Shown here: in pieces, positions 44,092 to 56,364 of the stretch
Numbering within the stretch: position 1 is the first letter of the stretch
Layout of the letters: each line of letters begins with the position of its first letter
Assembly (NCBI GenBank): GCA_003640385.1
Contig: RCAB01000003.1
Location: forward strand, 682,001-746,000
DNA from: Setaria digitata
Lineage: Eukaryota; Nematoda; Chromadorea; Rhabditida; Setariidae
Length of the DNA: 64,000 bases
Reading direction: 5' to 3'
The notes under the pieces: generated by a model
What the model was told of the DNA's origin: nothing
Database searches by the model: none
Seen by the model: the letters and a program-made list of their open reading frames with translations, nothing else
Translations under genes and position numbers: made by a program

Positions 44092-47000
44092 AAAAAGGGA
44101 AAGGAGAAAACAAAAAAAATATACTTATTGCAGTGAGCAGCTGATGGAAACACCAAATTAAAGTCATCCGAATTTTCGTGAACGTAAAGGAACATAGAAC
44201 GATCATCACGTTTCGATGCAGAGACTGCTTTAATATTCGCAGCAGTGAAATGCCACCGATGAATGCCTAAAACGAAAAGAACCTAAATACAAACATCAAA
44301 ATATATTTCTTTGAAAATATGTGAATACTGAGAACGAGAGATGTCCTCCTGTACTAGATGATCTCTAAAACTTGCATAATATCAAACATGTAATTTATGC
44401 GTCCAACAAAAATAATCCTTCAATAAAGTCAAGAGAGATCACTCATGGGAAAATGCTGCCTCACCTGGTGGAGGTTTCTTTTGCTGACTGCTTTCCAGCA
44501 CATGACTGAGAATTATCGAACCTTCGCTTACATTCAGAGTCAAAAAACTTGGTGTGAACTGCTAAAAAAAAAAAAATCTGAGAATAGCTCCCATGATCTC
44601 ATAAAGAAATTATAGCTTTAATATCGTACACCAAACATTTTCGTCTGTTTTTGTACTGTTTTAAGACTCCTCGGCACTATAAAATCTCTCTCACGGCTGA
44701 TTAATTCTAAATCTATGAAGGCATATACAAAATAAACGGTAATTGAAAAGCAGAATATATAAAAATAAAATCAAAAATGTACGTCAAATACCTTTGTAAC
44801 TTCTTGAATAAGAACGGGAAAACGTCCGCAAACAATTTCATCTTCCGAATCGATAGCTTCCATAAAAAATTCTGACCAGAATAAAAACTGCTGCTTTTCT
44901 TTCTCCACTGGTGACATCGTTGCTGCACAACGATTCAATAATTTTATATTTTCCATTGTTGATTTTAGAAACCTATTAAGGATTATAAAAGTTATAAAAA
45001 AAATTTATAAAAAAATTATAAAAAAAGGATTATAAACAAGAAATAATCACGACTACAGAGAGTTATTTAAGAACTGAGAATTTAACCCGAAATTCAGAAT
45101 GCTATTTAGAAGGATTATGGATAAGAGTCCAAAGCTCCATTTTTTTTTCCTTTTTATTTTGCCTTTTATGATCTAACTTTCTTGTTCTTTTTCGGAAAAT
45201 ATTGTGAATTCCCCGCCTTGGTTGAAAATGACCAAGAAGGTTCCCAAATATCGCTTACACGAAATCTGAGTGTGGGATAAAATTATTACAATATATCCCA
45301 AATTATAGATTACCAGATGGGTGGTTTCAAAATTGCCATTTTCAGTGCTGCCTGACATGCCTTCGGATAATCTTCAGCCAATACTGACACCTCAAAATAA
45401 GTAGCCACATCCCAATATTCGGTCAAATTCGCCAATGCACCCTTTCTTCCAAGCAAGCTATTAAGTACGACAGCTGCAATTAAACAGATGAAAATTCTGA
45501 TTCGAACCACTTATACGGTTGCCCACATCTCTGGCTGACTGATTTTCTGCTGAATACCTTACAGTATCTTCCTTCGCTTATCCCCTTATGTATGAAAAAT
45601 GCTTCACATATTATACCTACTCTTTTCGATAAATAGCACCTACAGTAGTATCTTGAGTCACTGAAATCCATGACTATGCATACCAATTTGTTGCATTTCA
45701 CTGTTATTTTCGAATGTTTCACCACGAGCACGCAATAACGTAATCAAATTTATTCCAGAGTATTCCAAAGGTGACAGATCAAATGCTCGCCGATACCATT
45801 CAATTGCTTTGTCCAACGACTCACGATCCTCATAATTACTAGTAATGAATTTGTCCTTATAGATACGTCCTGCCAAACATATTATATCAGGAGATACGGC
45901 TGCACCATCGTTGCAGCTGGAAGTTACTTGCAATACAGTTTGCAAAGCTCGATCGCGATCACCCTCTTCGTTGCGTCTAGAAAAAAAAGTGAGCAATAAC
46001 TTCCTAAGAAATCATTATAGCAGATAATCAACGAATAAATGTAGGAAACCTGGCCACGCAACCACAAATGGGATTTTATGACAATGTAAAACAACTAAAA
46101 AGTAAACAAGATAATCTCAAAACACGAGGCAATTGTTTCTTATTAACAACAGAATACTTGCGGAAACTTTAATCCTTGCTTGTAGGATTTATTTCAGCAT
46201 TTTTTGAGAAATTGCTAAATCAAGTTGCAAAAGTGCGTGGAAAAAAAATGTAACAAGTTACTTTACAAATAAATCTTCAAACATTTAAAAGAAACAGTTC
46301 GAAAAATAATAACCTATTAAGCGCAAAGGCATACAAAAAACGGATAGCCTGAGCATTCACAATGGAACAATTTTCGATCCGACTGAGATCATCGTAAAGG
46401 CTAATCATTGCATCGTAATTCTGATAGTCCCTGAAACTAATAACATAGAGAAAATTTGATTTACCAAGAGCACTGTTACTAATATAGATGAAAACATTAA
46501 TTTTCTACAAAATGATTACAATGTTCACCACATCATGTATTTATGCTAGAAGCATATTAACTGGCTTAAAACTCATAAATTTTTATTGTCAACATTTTCT
46601 TCTCTAACAGTAGTAACCTATTCATAAAATCGGATGAGAATATCTTATTCTGATATATGATATATTTTCTGACATATGAACGTGTAAGAAAAGTAAACGT
46701 CACTTCAGTCAACATGAAACTGAATTTTAGTATTCGGTCAAAAAAAAGATGATTAAATACATTTGAATATATTCCAGAAATTAAAATTCCATAAATATAT
46801 TATATGAATCATCAACCAAATTTACCTGTAGCTTAACATGAACTGATAAAGCGTATCAACACTTAATACATCTGGGTTGTCCAGGCGATGTCTCATTTTA
46901 TCTAGGAAGCGATTAGCTTCCGCAACATCCTGTGTTTCACGTGCCTTTCGAAGATCCGACAAAAATTTTTCACGCGAATGTGCCGAAGCCTCAATCTGGA

Positions 47001-48801
47001 CACTTTTCAAAGCCTGCTTCATCCGTGAACGAAATGTTACCAAACGTCCACACTTGGCATACGGCTAAAAAAATTAATGCGCAATTCCAACAAATTCAAT
47101 CTGTTGTAAAAAAAATAAACACATATCTTTACGAATTTAATTTATTTATAGTTCTTTCAATGTAACTACCGGTGGATGAAGTAGGATATTTTATTAATTT
47201 ATCATACTAATATTTGTCAAATCATATAAAATCTCCCATACGAAGTTGTGGGAATATCAAAAGCCTACTACCACGACCACAGTGTCAACAGCACCGAAAA
47301 AATTAAGGAACTGAAAACTTTGCCCAGCTGTTAAACAGAGAGATGAAAAAACCCACCTTTTCAGCTATCTGATCAATCCCAGCTTTCAGCTGCGACAGAC
47401 TTTCGATTTTTGACGTTTTATCGACCGATACCAATGAAGAACTGTCATTCGGTAAAATATATACTATCAGAGGTAAATGAGCCAATGTTTTCTGAAATAA
47501 ATGCTTTCCAAATACTGCACTCTGAAATTTTTCTATTTATCAGTGTGAGATCAAATCATATGACACATAAATTATTCGATTCTGTCATTCATTGTAAGGT
47601 GAGATCAAACTACTAGAATCAAGAAATAATCAAGAAATAACACAAACTTTAAGAGCTTTAACAAGTGATTCAGAAGTTTCTTCCGTCAAAATGATATTGT
47701 ATGATTGCCCCATAGATTCACGTACGCCGATATGATAACAAAGGCTTGGCTGTTGCTGCGCAATGGAAACATCAACCAGAGCCACATCAGCGTTGTAAAA
47801 AACATCGAGCGCATTTGTTTCGCCGAAATCAAGACGATCGAAATCTAAGTGCTGGAATAATATTCCAGTAACACCAACTGTTTAGAATTTTTAAATTAAA
47901 AGGGAAAAACTTTAGATTTTAGATTTCCGCTGGAAATATGCACTTCAAAAATAATTAGCTCACATTATTTAAAGTTATCAGAACTATTAAATTCCAACTT
48001 GACTAAACTTGAAAAACTTCCATATACATGTAACATAAGATATATCATATGTTACCGTCAAATTAACATTCAGGGAATCTGCAACCTTCTGAACATCACT
48101 ACACGCCATTTCACGTATTTTCATATTTTTTGCAGCTTTCAAATCCATCACTAGTACAATCTAAAACTAGTAAGGAACTAAATGTATGTTTACAATTCAG
48201 TTTTCAAAATCACCCAGACAAATGAAATAATAAATATACTATTTTTGGAATGAGTAAAGAGAAGCCATAACTTCCACTACAATTTTACTAGTCATTAATA
48301 AAAACCCTTTATATTAATATTTATCAATTTTCGGAATTACTCGACTGAAGAGAAAATCGAAGTAGGAGAGCTTTACATCCCTAACCTCTCACTCTGTTTT
48401 TCAACATGCTTGTCACTGCTATCTTGTCAGGAAAATTTTAACCTTACAACTTCGTGACTCCATTTCTTGCACAAATCAACTTCATACTTCGTTTCCCAAG
48501 ATACAGCTAAATTACTTCCACTCTATTTCAATCAAATGTTCATATAAAGTAGTTACACTATAAATCATTTGCCACGCTTTTTGCCTTATTTCTTCAGGTG
48601 CAGTGTTATTTAATGTTATCAACTTCACCGTCAAATAAAGTAAATAACCTGGAGCTTTCGGGAAAAATGTGCCGCGACACTAGCAGTATGTTTGTCGGAA
48701 GGTGAAGTGATGGCAGGTGGTACACGGGTAATGATACCCGGTGGGGCCGTTCGAGGAGGTAGCGGTATGGGACAAATGTCCGCGTTCGGTTGTTCAGCCA
48801 T
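37442..48801 (-). CDS. nsy-1: Apoptosis signal-regulating kinase (ASK1/MAP3K5 family), nsy-1 orthologue
   Basis: A MAP kinase kinase kinase upstream of MKK/p38 and JNK in stress and immune signalling. Minus-strand exons: 48649-48801, 48056-48160, 47648-47851, 47357-47491, 46826-47064, 46314-46430, 45684-45976, 45314-45473, 44792-44972, 44465-44561, 44125-44266, 43961-44051, 43782-43876, 43191-43372, 42986-43089, 42449-42613, 42094-42296, 41617-41700, 41460-41515, 40692-40883, 40396-40601, 40089-40154, 39904-39987, 39490-39685, 38537-38744, 38122-38400, 37796-37942, 37442-37616; 1453 codons, every phase consistent. Landmarks in order: [20 protein letters not shown] (N-terminal regulatory domain), [27 protein letters not shown], then the kinase: [21 protein letters not shown] lysine, [63 protein letters not shown]. 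After it: [17 protein letters not shown], a coiled coil ([20 protein letters not shown]) and a SAM-like end ([13 protein letters not shown]). It matches human ASK1 throughout and looks active. Confidence 0.97.
44054..44090. repeat. A37/T37 tract abutting an nsy-1 splice acceptor
   Basis: An unbroken 37-base A run on the plus strand. Read on the gene strand it is T37 followed immediately by the AG acceptor of the exon starting at 44051, so it serves as the polypyrimidine tract of that intron. Confidence 0.9.
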
Positions 48802-50410
48802 TATCTAAGTACTTCATTGCAGTTACCTCGGAAACCACTCAAGTACTGCACCCCACAAGCATCTGGATTCTCGGTATTGTTGCTGCTGTTGCTTATTTAT
48901 AAAAGAATTTGATAGTGATTAATAATAACCTGCAGGTGGAATAAAATATTAACAAAAACTTGAGCTCTTCGTAAAAGATTTGACACACGAGGAGCAGTAT
49001 TCCACTTGGAAATCGCTTTCTAAATATGCCCGAACTGGTACTCAACTCTTTATTTGTCCAGAAAACAAAACATTAATATTCAGTATAACAATATTCAGCA
49101 ATGTGGTAAAGATTTAAAGTTCATCACCTAGTCTGACTAATAAAAAATACATTAAGAGGCATGTGAAAAGTTAATTAATCCTAGTTTTTATTGATGGAAA
49201 AATGATGTCTCCAGAAGTCTTTTCGTATAAATATATATAGTGAACTTTGATTAGCACTCTACGTGTGTGCCCTGAAAACTATACTACATGAGCACCATAA
49301 CATGACCCGAATCCTCTGTACTTCCTCATAAACTGTACACCAACCTTGCCTGTGGCGTTCTTTTAACGTATAAAGCAAGCCATGTGTGCCTTAGCAAGAA
49401 CGCTATACTGCAACGACAAAAGTGCGATAACTGCTCGAGATATGATAATTCATAGCAAATGACTCGTGAAGTAGGAAAAACTGACTTGTTATCAGTGTTA
49501 TCAGAATTACCGATAAAGCTTTCCTCAACTGGAAAGAGCGAGAGACACGACAGTTTCGGCAGCAACAAAAAGATATACCAATCCAAACAAGCATTAGCTG
49601 ATCGTTAACTCAAAACACGGCTTGCAGTCATACAACTGCATTACAGTCCCTTTTTGCAATTCTTTCGTCTCATACTTTTTCAAATTTACTTTTTTCCATT
49701 CTTTCGAATTATCTGGCGTCCGACCAAAGAATGAATGTCATTTTAAACTTTCCTCATCACCCAGTTATCTTTATAAATAAACATAAAATAGACATACAAC
49801 ATGTCGTGTTATGTTTATTTCCTGCAGTAAAAAAATTCAAAAGAGTTAATTCTTAATTTATAATGTTTTCTAAAAAATTTTAGGTTTCATAGAAGTTAAA
49901 ACTTTTTAAATCATCAGCTTTTGGAGTGAACGAAATCAAGCGAAAGATTAGTCTTAACGGAAATGAACAATTCAAGCAAGATGATTGCATTTCTCCTTGC
50001 CTCTTTCATTTCTCTATCCTTTTTGATATTACATTATTTCAGTCTCATTTTAGTTTTAATCCCATTTTAGTTTTAATTCTGCATTAACATATAGAATATA
50101 TGATCTTAACCCAGATTTAATCACGACGCAATTTTAATTTATTTTCAAATTTTATCCTTCCCTCTTTTCCTAAATATATTCTTTTTTATACAAGCCCGAT
50201 GCTGTCTGTAAAAGTCCTCCTTTCTTTTTTTTTTGAAGGTAACTGAACTATTGGATACATCTCTCTGATACAGCTTAACCTAATGCAATAATAGTAATAA
50301 TAACCAGTCTCTTAGTTCTCTGAGTTGATATAAAATCATTCTAATTAGTATCTTCAAGTTATTCTTAACTACAAAATACAACTGAATTAATTTGTTTGCA
50401 GTAAGCGCAG
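48802..50410. promoter_or_regulatory. Shared upstream region of divergent nsy-1 and SNM1-like genes
   Basis: 1.6 kb between two start codons on opposite strands, so it must hold both promoters. No TATA box or known motif could be assigned with confidence. A minus-strand open frame at 49326-49586 (86 codons, Leu/Cys-rich) has no recognised homologue and is probably chance. Confidence 0.45.
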
Positions 50411-53400
50411 ATGTTTCTTTCAACTGAACAAACTGGTCTCGTAATTAACAATTTCATCGCGATAGATCGGTTTGATAATTCCCATGTCAAATATTACTTC
50501 CTTTCCAATGCTCATTCTCGTTACTGCCAAAAGTTATCTGTAAGTTTGCCTCAGTTTTCGAACTGTTTCAAGTAAATACTTTCTTACATATACATGTGTC
50601 TTCACATGTCTGATGTATGTACGTGGACTTTCCAATAACTTAAAGTGTCAAATCCGGAATTTGAATTTGAAAGTACTGAAAAACTAGATTCCCCTTCCTG
50701 ATCATTTTAGTTGCAACAAAATGGCCACCTGAATTTAGATCTTAGCTCCTTAATCTGACTATTGTTAAATGATGATTTAACCACATACATGATTTCTGCG
50801 CGTACAGTGTTGAAGATCTAATTTAGATTCAGGAAGAAATTTGAGAAAATGATGCATTCTATTCAAATAACAATGGTCCATGTCATTAATATTTTCCAGT
50901 ATTAATTTCAAGTAGTGAAAAGTAATTTTATAGAGTAAATGGCGAGGCGACGGAATATATTGTTCTCCGTTAACAGCCAAATTGTTATCAGTGCTGAGTA
51001 ATCGAAGAAGTCGATACAGAGTTTGGAATAAAGGGATTTGGCCATTAGACTTAGATGTGTGGCATGAAATGGATGGCTTTCGGGTGATGTTTATTGATGC
51101 AAATCATGCACCTGGCGCTGTGATGATTGTTGTTGAAGGTAAAGGTGGTAGTAGTAATATGGGTCGAATTTTGTACACAGGCTTCTTCCGGGCCGATACA
51201 AAATTTTATTGGAATGTGAGAGGATTATCGGCACTGCAAGAGGTTAAAATTTTAATCATTGTTTACTGATTTTCAAATTTCTTATTCGTAGTATGCAACC
51301 TTTGAACAATGAGATTAAGATTTAGGAGAAAGAAATTTTAATGTTTTCGTAGAAGAAGAAAAATTCGAATTTGAAAATAGAATTCCGTGGTAGTGAAAAC
51401 ATAATGGTAAATTGTAAAGTCACAAAATTAACTTCCCAAGATTTTTTTCTAAACTTTTCCCTCTGCTGATTCAAGAGAAGATTTGATGTCATTTGTTTGG
51501 ATTCGACTTACATCGATTTTGCGGGGAATGAATTTCCTAGTAGGCGATCTTCAGCAAAAGAAGCAGCAAATCTCCTTCGAATGCTTAAATACAGCGGAGT
51601 TGATAGTGTAGCTGTTCCAGTGCCCATTATTGGTCATGAAAGCTTTTTGGTCAATATTTCTCGAGAGCTTAAGGTGCTCCTTGTCAGTTATCAATAATAC
51701 TTACTGCCTTATATGAGTTTTTTGACTCTGACTACTTTGATTTACTTTGACTTACATGCGTAACTTATCTTGAAAAGAAAAAACGAAGAAATTTCCAGTA
51801 TCCCCTTTTGTTACAGTTAGTTAAAATTCAAAATAGATCCTAATATATGTCAGAACTCTTTCAGTTCACACTATTCACACTAAACTATTGTGGATTTTGC
51901 AGAAATACTGAAATTATCATACAACCAAGTAAAATTTTGCAGTGCAAGATTTGGCTACACCCAGAACGCTTTGAAATTGCCCATATCCTCGGAATAGAAG
52001 ATTATTTTTCGGATATGAAGGAAGATACTTTTATCTGGACTTGCTCACAAATGTCTGTTCCCTTTTAATTTAACTAGTAGTTTCAAACTACACTTTGAAT
52101 CATTCGAATTTTTCTCGATTTCGTTTGGTTCCTTCTTTGTAAATTACTACTTTCACATTAGTGTGATTTAGTCTATATAAATGGTGGGACTGGCCTTCAA
52201 AATAGCATCCGGCATCGTTTTTGACATGAATACATTTTTTTGTTTCAGTGAAAGCCAGCAAGTTCTTTCCACTACTGATTCTCATATTATCAAAACTTCC
52301 ACGAAACCGTGTCTTGAACATAGTAGATTATTAAAGTAAGAATTCAACTTAAAATTAACAGCAACGTTATGGATTTTCTTTCTTATATCTGCATCTTATT
52401 TATTCGATAGTGTTGTTTATTTGCTGTGTTTAAAATTTCTGTAGAAAATTCATTTTATGTTTCAACAGACAGTCAAATAGCAACGCATAATCATACATTG
52501 GGTTAAAGTGCTGTGCAGATTACGAGCTTTCATATTTCGAAGTTCATCATGCTTATCATATCTGAGCAGCTATATCATCAGTATCTCTACTGAATTTATA
52601 TTCTTCACATTCCTGATAGCAAATAATTATCACACTTATTTATTTAGTGTTATTTTAACTAGTTGTTTTATTATTTAATGTTGCGCATCATGTAATTGTG
52701 CGCCAAATATAGGATTAAGAACTTTTATGATAATGATCCTTTGGATCACTATCATAAATTTAGACATTGTGTTGGCTAGTACTGTTAGAATACTGCTTTT
52801 GTTTTTTTTTTTTCTTGAACTTCGTTTTTTAACTTTCTATGAGTTACCTATGATTTTCAGCAACAAACGGGAGCATATTATTCTTTATTCTGATCACTGC
52901 AGTTTGGCGGAACTGCAGTCATTCCTCTCGCTATTATCATTTTCTCGAATAATTGGAATTCCAAACAAATTGCCACGTTTGGTGGAAGATGATTTGCAAA
53001 AATTGAGCTTGTCAGGGATAGAAACAACATACCGTTACAACGATGAGCTTGATAACCCAAAATTGTTCGTCGATCCACCCAAAATCTCGTGGAAGTTAGA
53101 TTCATGTTTAATTGATAATTGACAAATAGTAACTCATTTATGAAATATGTACAACTCAACGAGCCTTTAATGGCAGTTATGCAAGTAAAAAGGCATACTA
53201 TGTTCCTTTGAACTTGTCATCTACATAGTATCGTTCAGATGTAATTAGTGGATATATGGGTGAGATGACATGGAAGGAATAATAGTTCCATCTTCATGTT
53301 TTATTGAGTGCAAAAATGTCTTTAATTTTATTTTTAGCTGTTAACAGCGGAGAAATACATATATTCATTTTTTACTTTTCTTATGAATGTCTAATCTGAG

Positions 53401-54449
53401 GCCTGGATACAATTGAGAATTTTCTTCAATTACCAAATGATAAGAATATGAGAGAAAAAAATATCCAATAGTAAGAAGTTTATATCTGTTTAGGTAAATT
53501 ATATATATTGTGGGAGAGGGAATAACTATTTTTGTTCAAAAATGACACCACTGGAATGTAGACAGTATTTATAAAATAAAAGAGCGACGAACTTTCGTAT
53601 TTGCAGGATCAAACTATCTTTTGATTATGCATTCAGAAAATTATGTCAAGAACTGCATACAATTGAGAATTTTCTTCAATTACCAGCTGATGAAAATATG
53701 GAAGAAATAGTGTCGAAAACCAGTCATTTTGACGATTTCATGAGCAAACAAGGTCTAAAAAGAAACAATTCTGGTATCGATCGGTGGATCAATGTTTTAA
53801 ATTCGCGAGATTCAAACTCGAAAATTTATTTATTGGGGAAATTCTTTGCCAATTTCCTTGGCAGTATTCTGGACAATGGTAGTGGTGGTGGCGAAACTGG
53901 GGACAGTATTGAGGCGGCGGAAAAAAATACGGATGAAATGGCGGTGCAGGATGTGGAATATGTTGCGCATATCCCCCAAAGAATGGAAGATTCTGCAAGA
54001 GATAATTACGAAAGCAGAATGCCAAGTACCAAACTTGCTATCAAAATTCTAGAAGAACAGTGCGATGTGTCAATCTTGCTAGACAATCTTGCAAATGCAT
54101 TTTACAAAGAAGATATTAGTGATGCTTCTCCCGATGAAGCAGAACTTGTGGAATTTCTCTCTGATATGGATATTTCGAAGGCTTTTAATGATTTTGATGA
54201 TCTGTATGGGAAATATCGGGAAAGGAATACAGAAATCAAGTCAGGTAATTCATTTATTCCAATTTAAAATCACAATGATTTACAGGGGGAAATTGAAACT
54301 TTTGATTTCTCCTTTCATGGTTTATTTCAGTTGAAATTATGAATCAATCTTACCACGCAGAAAAGAAGATTGCCTATGATCCTTCAAATGCACCAATAAT
54401 TTCGGATGTTATTTGTGAGTGGCTGGATTCCAATTCACTCCCGCCTTAG
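50411..54449 (+). CDS. SNM1/Apollo-like metallo-beta-lactamase (beta-CASP) protein with degenerate catalytic motifs
   Basis: Exons 50411-50539, 50934-51242, 51476-51673, 51943-52052, 52249-52335, 52861-53094, 53607-54244, 54331-54449; 608 codons in phase. Family enzymes (DCLRE1A/B/C) are DNA-repair or telomere 5' exonucleases using two metals held by D, HxHxDH, H, D and H residues. Matches to Apollo-type proteins: IYCSPLTAKLL, FIDANHAPGAVMIVV, ILYTGFFRADTKF, ICLDSTYID, LHPERFEIAHILGIEDYF, ILYSDHCSLAELQSFL. However HxHxDH reads SNAHSRYC (only the second His kept) and TGDFR reads TGFFR, so several metal ligands are gone although the frame is intact. The ANH and YSDH histidines remain. The C-terminal 230 residues (exons 7-8) have no recognised domain. 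If the exon 6 donor at 53095 is not used, translation stops at 53122, giving a 364-residue short form. Confidence 0.82.
53403..53456 (+). pseudogene. Decayed intronic copy of part of exon 7 of the SNM1-like gene
   Basis: Bases 53403-53450 match 53653-53700 (within exon 7) at 43 of 48 positions, exactly 250 bp upstream and in the same orientation. The frame is open across the copy, but a TGA sits just before it and no acceptor is evident, so it is read as a non-functional remnant of a local duplication. Confidence 0.8.
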
Positions 54450-56364
54450 ATCAGGTTTTTATTTTTATCCAGAATGCACAATTCATACAACATCTAAAGA
54501 ACAGGAGAAAATATTTCCCGGAATTCTCTCTAATGTATTGCTGAAGCTAGCTCCCTTTCTGAAGCTTGAAAAAAAAACCCTTTGCATTATCATTGTTTTA
54601 TGACTGTTTTAAAGATTCAAAGTTGGAGTTGTGGATCTCTTTTAAGTGTTCCTTATTTATCATGGGTTTATTTTCTATCAAAACACTGAAATGAGTACTG
54701 AAACATTGGTGATTAGTGCAGTAAACGGATTTCCATGGGGAACATGAAAATGTTCATCTATCATCTCTTTTAATTTTTAATGTAATAAAACGTGACGGTG
54801 GTATCTGTTTCGGCTTGATTTGATTTCACCAAAGCAGTTTAATGTCTTAAAGTGCTCAGGATACAAAATTAACCAAAAAAATCAAATATGACGCGCATTT
54901 TTTTCACAGGAAATTATACACAACTTTGCAAGCTTGGAAAACATTTTGGGAGATTTTCGTTAGATTTTGCTGTATGTAAAATTGTTTTTGTGATTTTAAT
55001 GTGAGCTGCAGGCTCTATTTCACTTTCTTCTGGTCCTTATCTGTGACAAATCGAGAGTATAACTTGTGAATATTGGTCTTTTGGGTCTTATATACTTCTT
55101 TTATACTTCGTTTAGGGCAAATAAGAAAAGGATATTGTTAAATTTTTATGATATGAAACTGTAAATTTCTTTACTCTATAATTTTTAAATATGAAGTTTT
55201 CTGATATCATCCTTTATTACCATGTTTCATTCTCGAGATTATTTTATGTATAATACCAGCTCGTTTTCACTTTTTGAGCTGTGTAGATGTAAAGCATTTT
55301 CTCTATTTATTGGTAAGTGATGGATATGCATATATTAATACCTTTAAGTATATTTGGTATTGAGGTACTTGATCATTCTAAATAACTGAATCGTTAAATT
55401 AAGTATGCAGCAGTATTGAGAGTGAAGGTTATTGACATATAACAGAAAAAATGTCCCAATCAGAATGTAGATAGCAAGTGAAGTTTTAATTGACAAGATT
55501 CATTACTTCAAGTCTAATCAGTTTCATAAAACCATCAAGAAAGTTTTGATGAAAATCGGCGTAAACTATCGACTGTCACTGGACATTCGATAGAATTCTG
55601 GTGTAATGTTTCTTCGACTACATGCAGATATAGCCACTTCATTTCATTATTTAATATACTACAGATTAAGACTTTTCATCTCAATTCCTGAATTTTAATT
55701 AAAACTGTTTAGAATACACATCTAATTTCAACGTTTTCGAAGCTGAATAGTTGTAAACAAGTTGCAGTTCTACAAAAAATGTCAGTAGTAGCGCAGGCAT
55801 ATAACTTTTTGAAACCCTAATTAAAAGGCAAGATATTCATAGTAGAAAACTTTGAGTGAATTATAATTCATTTTGTTATTTGCCTCGCATTGTTCCCTTA
55901 ATTTGTGGCAAGTGACCATTTCGATTATTTTTTCGTTCCTGTTCTAATAAAATCTGAAGTGAATTTCAATCATAAGTAGATTTAATGATACCACTGTGGC
56001 ATTTGGACCAAGTGATACGCTAATTCAGCCTTATTCAGAAAATCTATGCAAAACCACACCCACCGCCAGTTATACTGCAATTATTATTAACAATTTTATT
56101 ATCGTTAAAATTGTTATATGAACCCCTCTTATGCTACTATAGCTGTTTGCAGATGTTGAAATACATACTTTCATGACATGTACTACTCTAAGATATCTGA
56201 TTCCTATGATAAACTGGCATCGAAATTTGTGATTTTATGTTATAAATTGCTTCACCTCCAAATCCCTGATATTCAGAGCTTTAATGGATCCAAAATTAAT
56301 TCTTAGTTAAAATTCAAGCCTAAAATCAGTTATTTGGAAAATAAATTTGCTTTGCCAAATTTGT
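54450..56364. other. Convergent intergenic spacer
   Basis: 1.9 kb of AT-rich DNA between the stop codons of the SNM1-like gene and the tetraspanin gene. No coding frame or RNA gene was recognised. Confidence 0.55.

Noticed and set aside
44713..44928. Open frame overlapping nsy-1 exon 44792-44972
   Set aside because: Different frame of the same exon; the frame with [12 protein letters not shown] matches the ASK family and joins both neighbours.
52878..53159. 93-codon minus-strand frame
   Set aside because: Antisense to exon 6 of the SNM1-like gene (YSDHCS motif).
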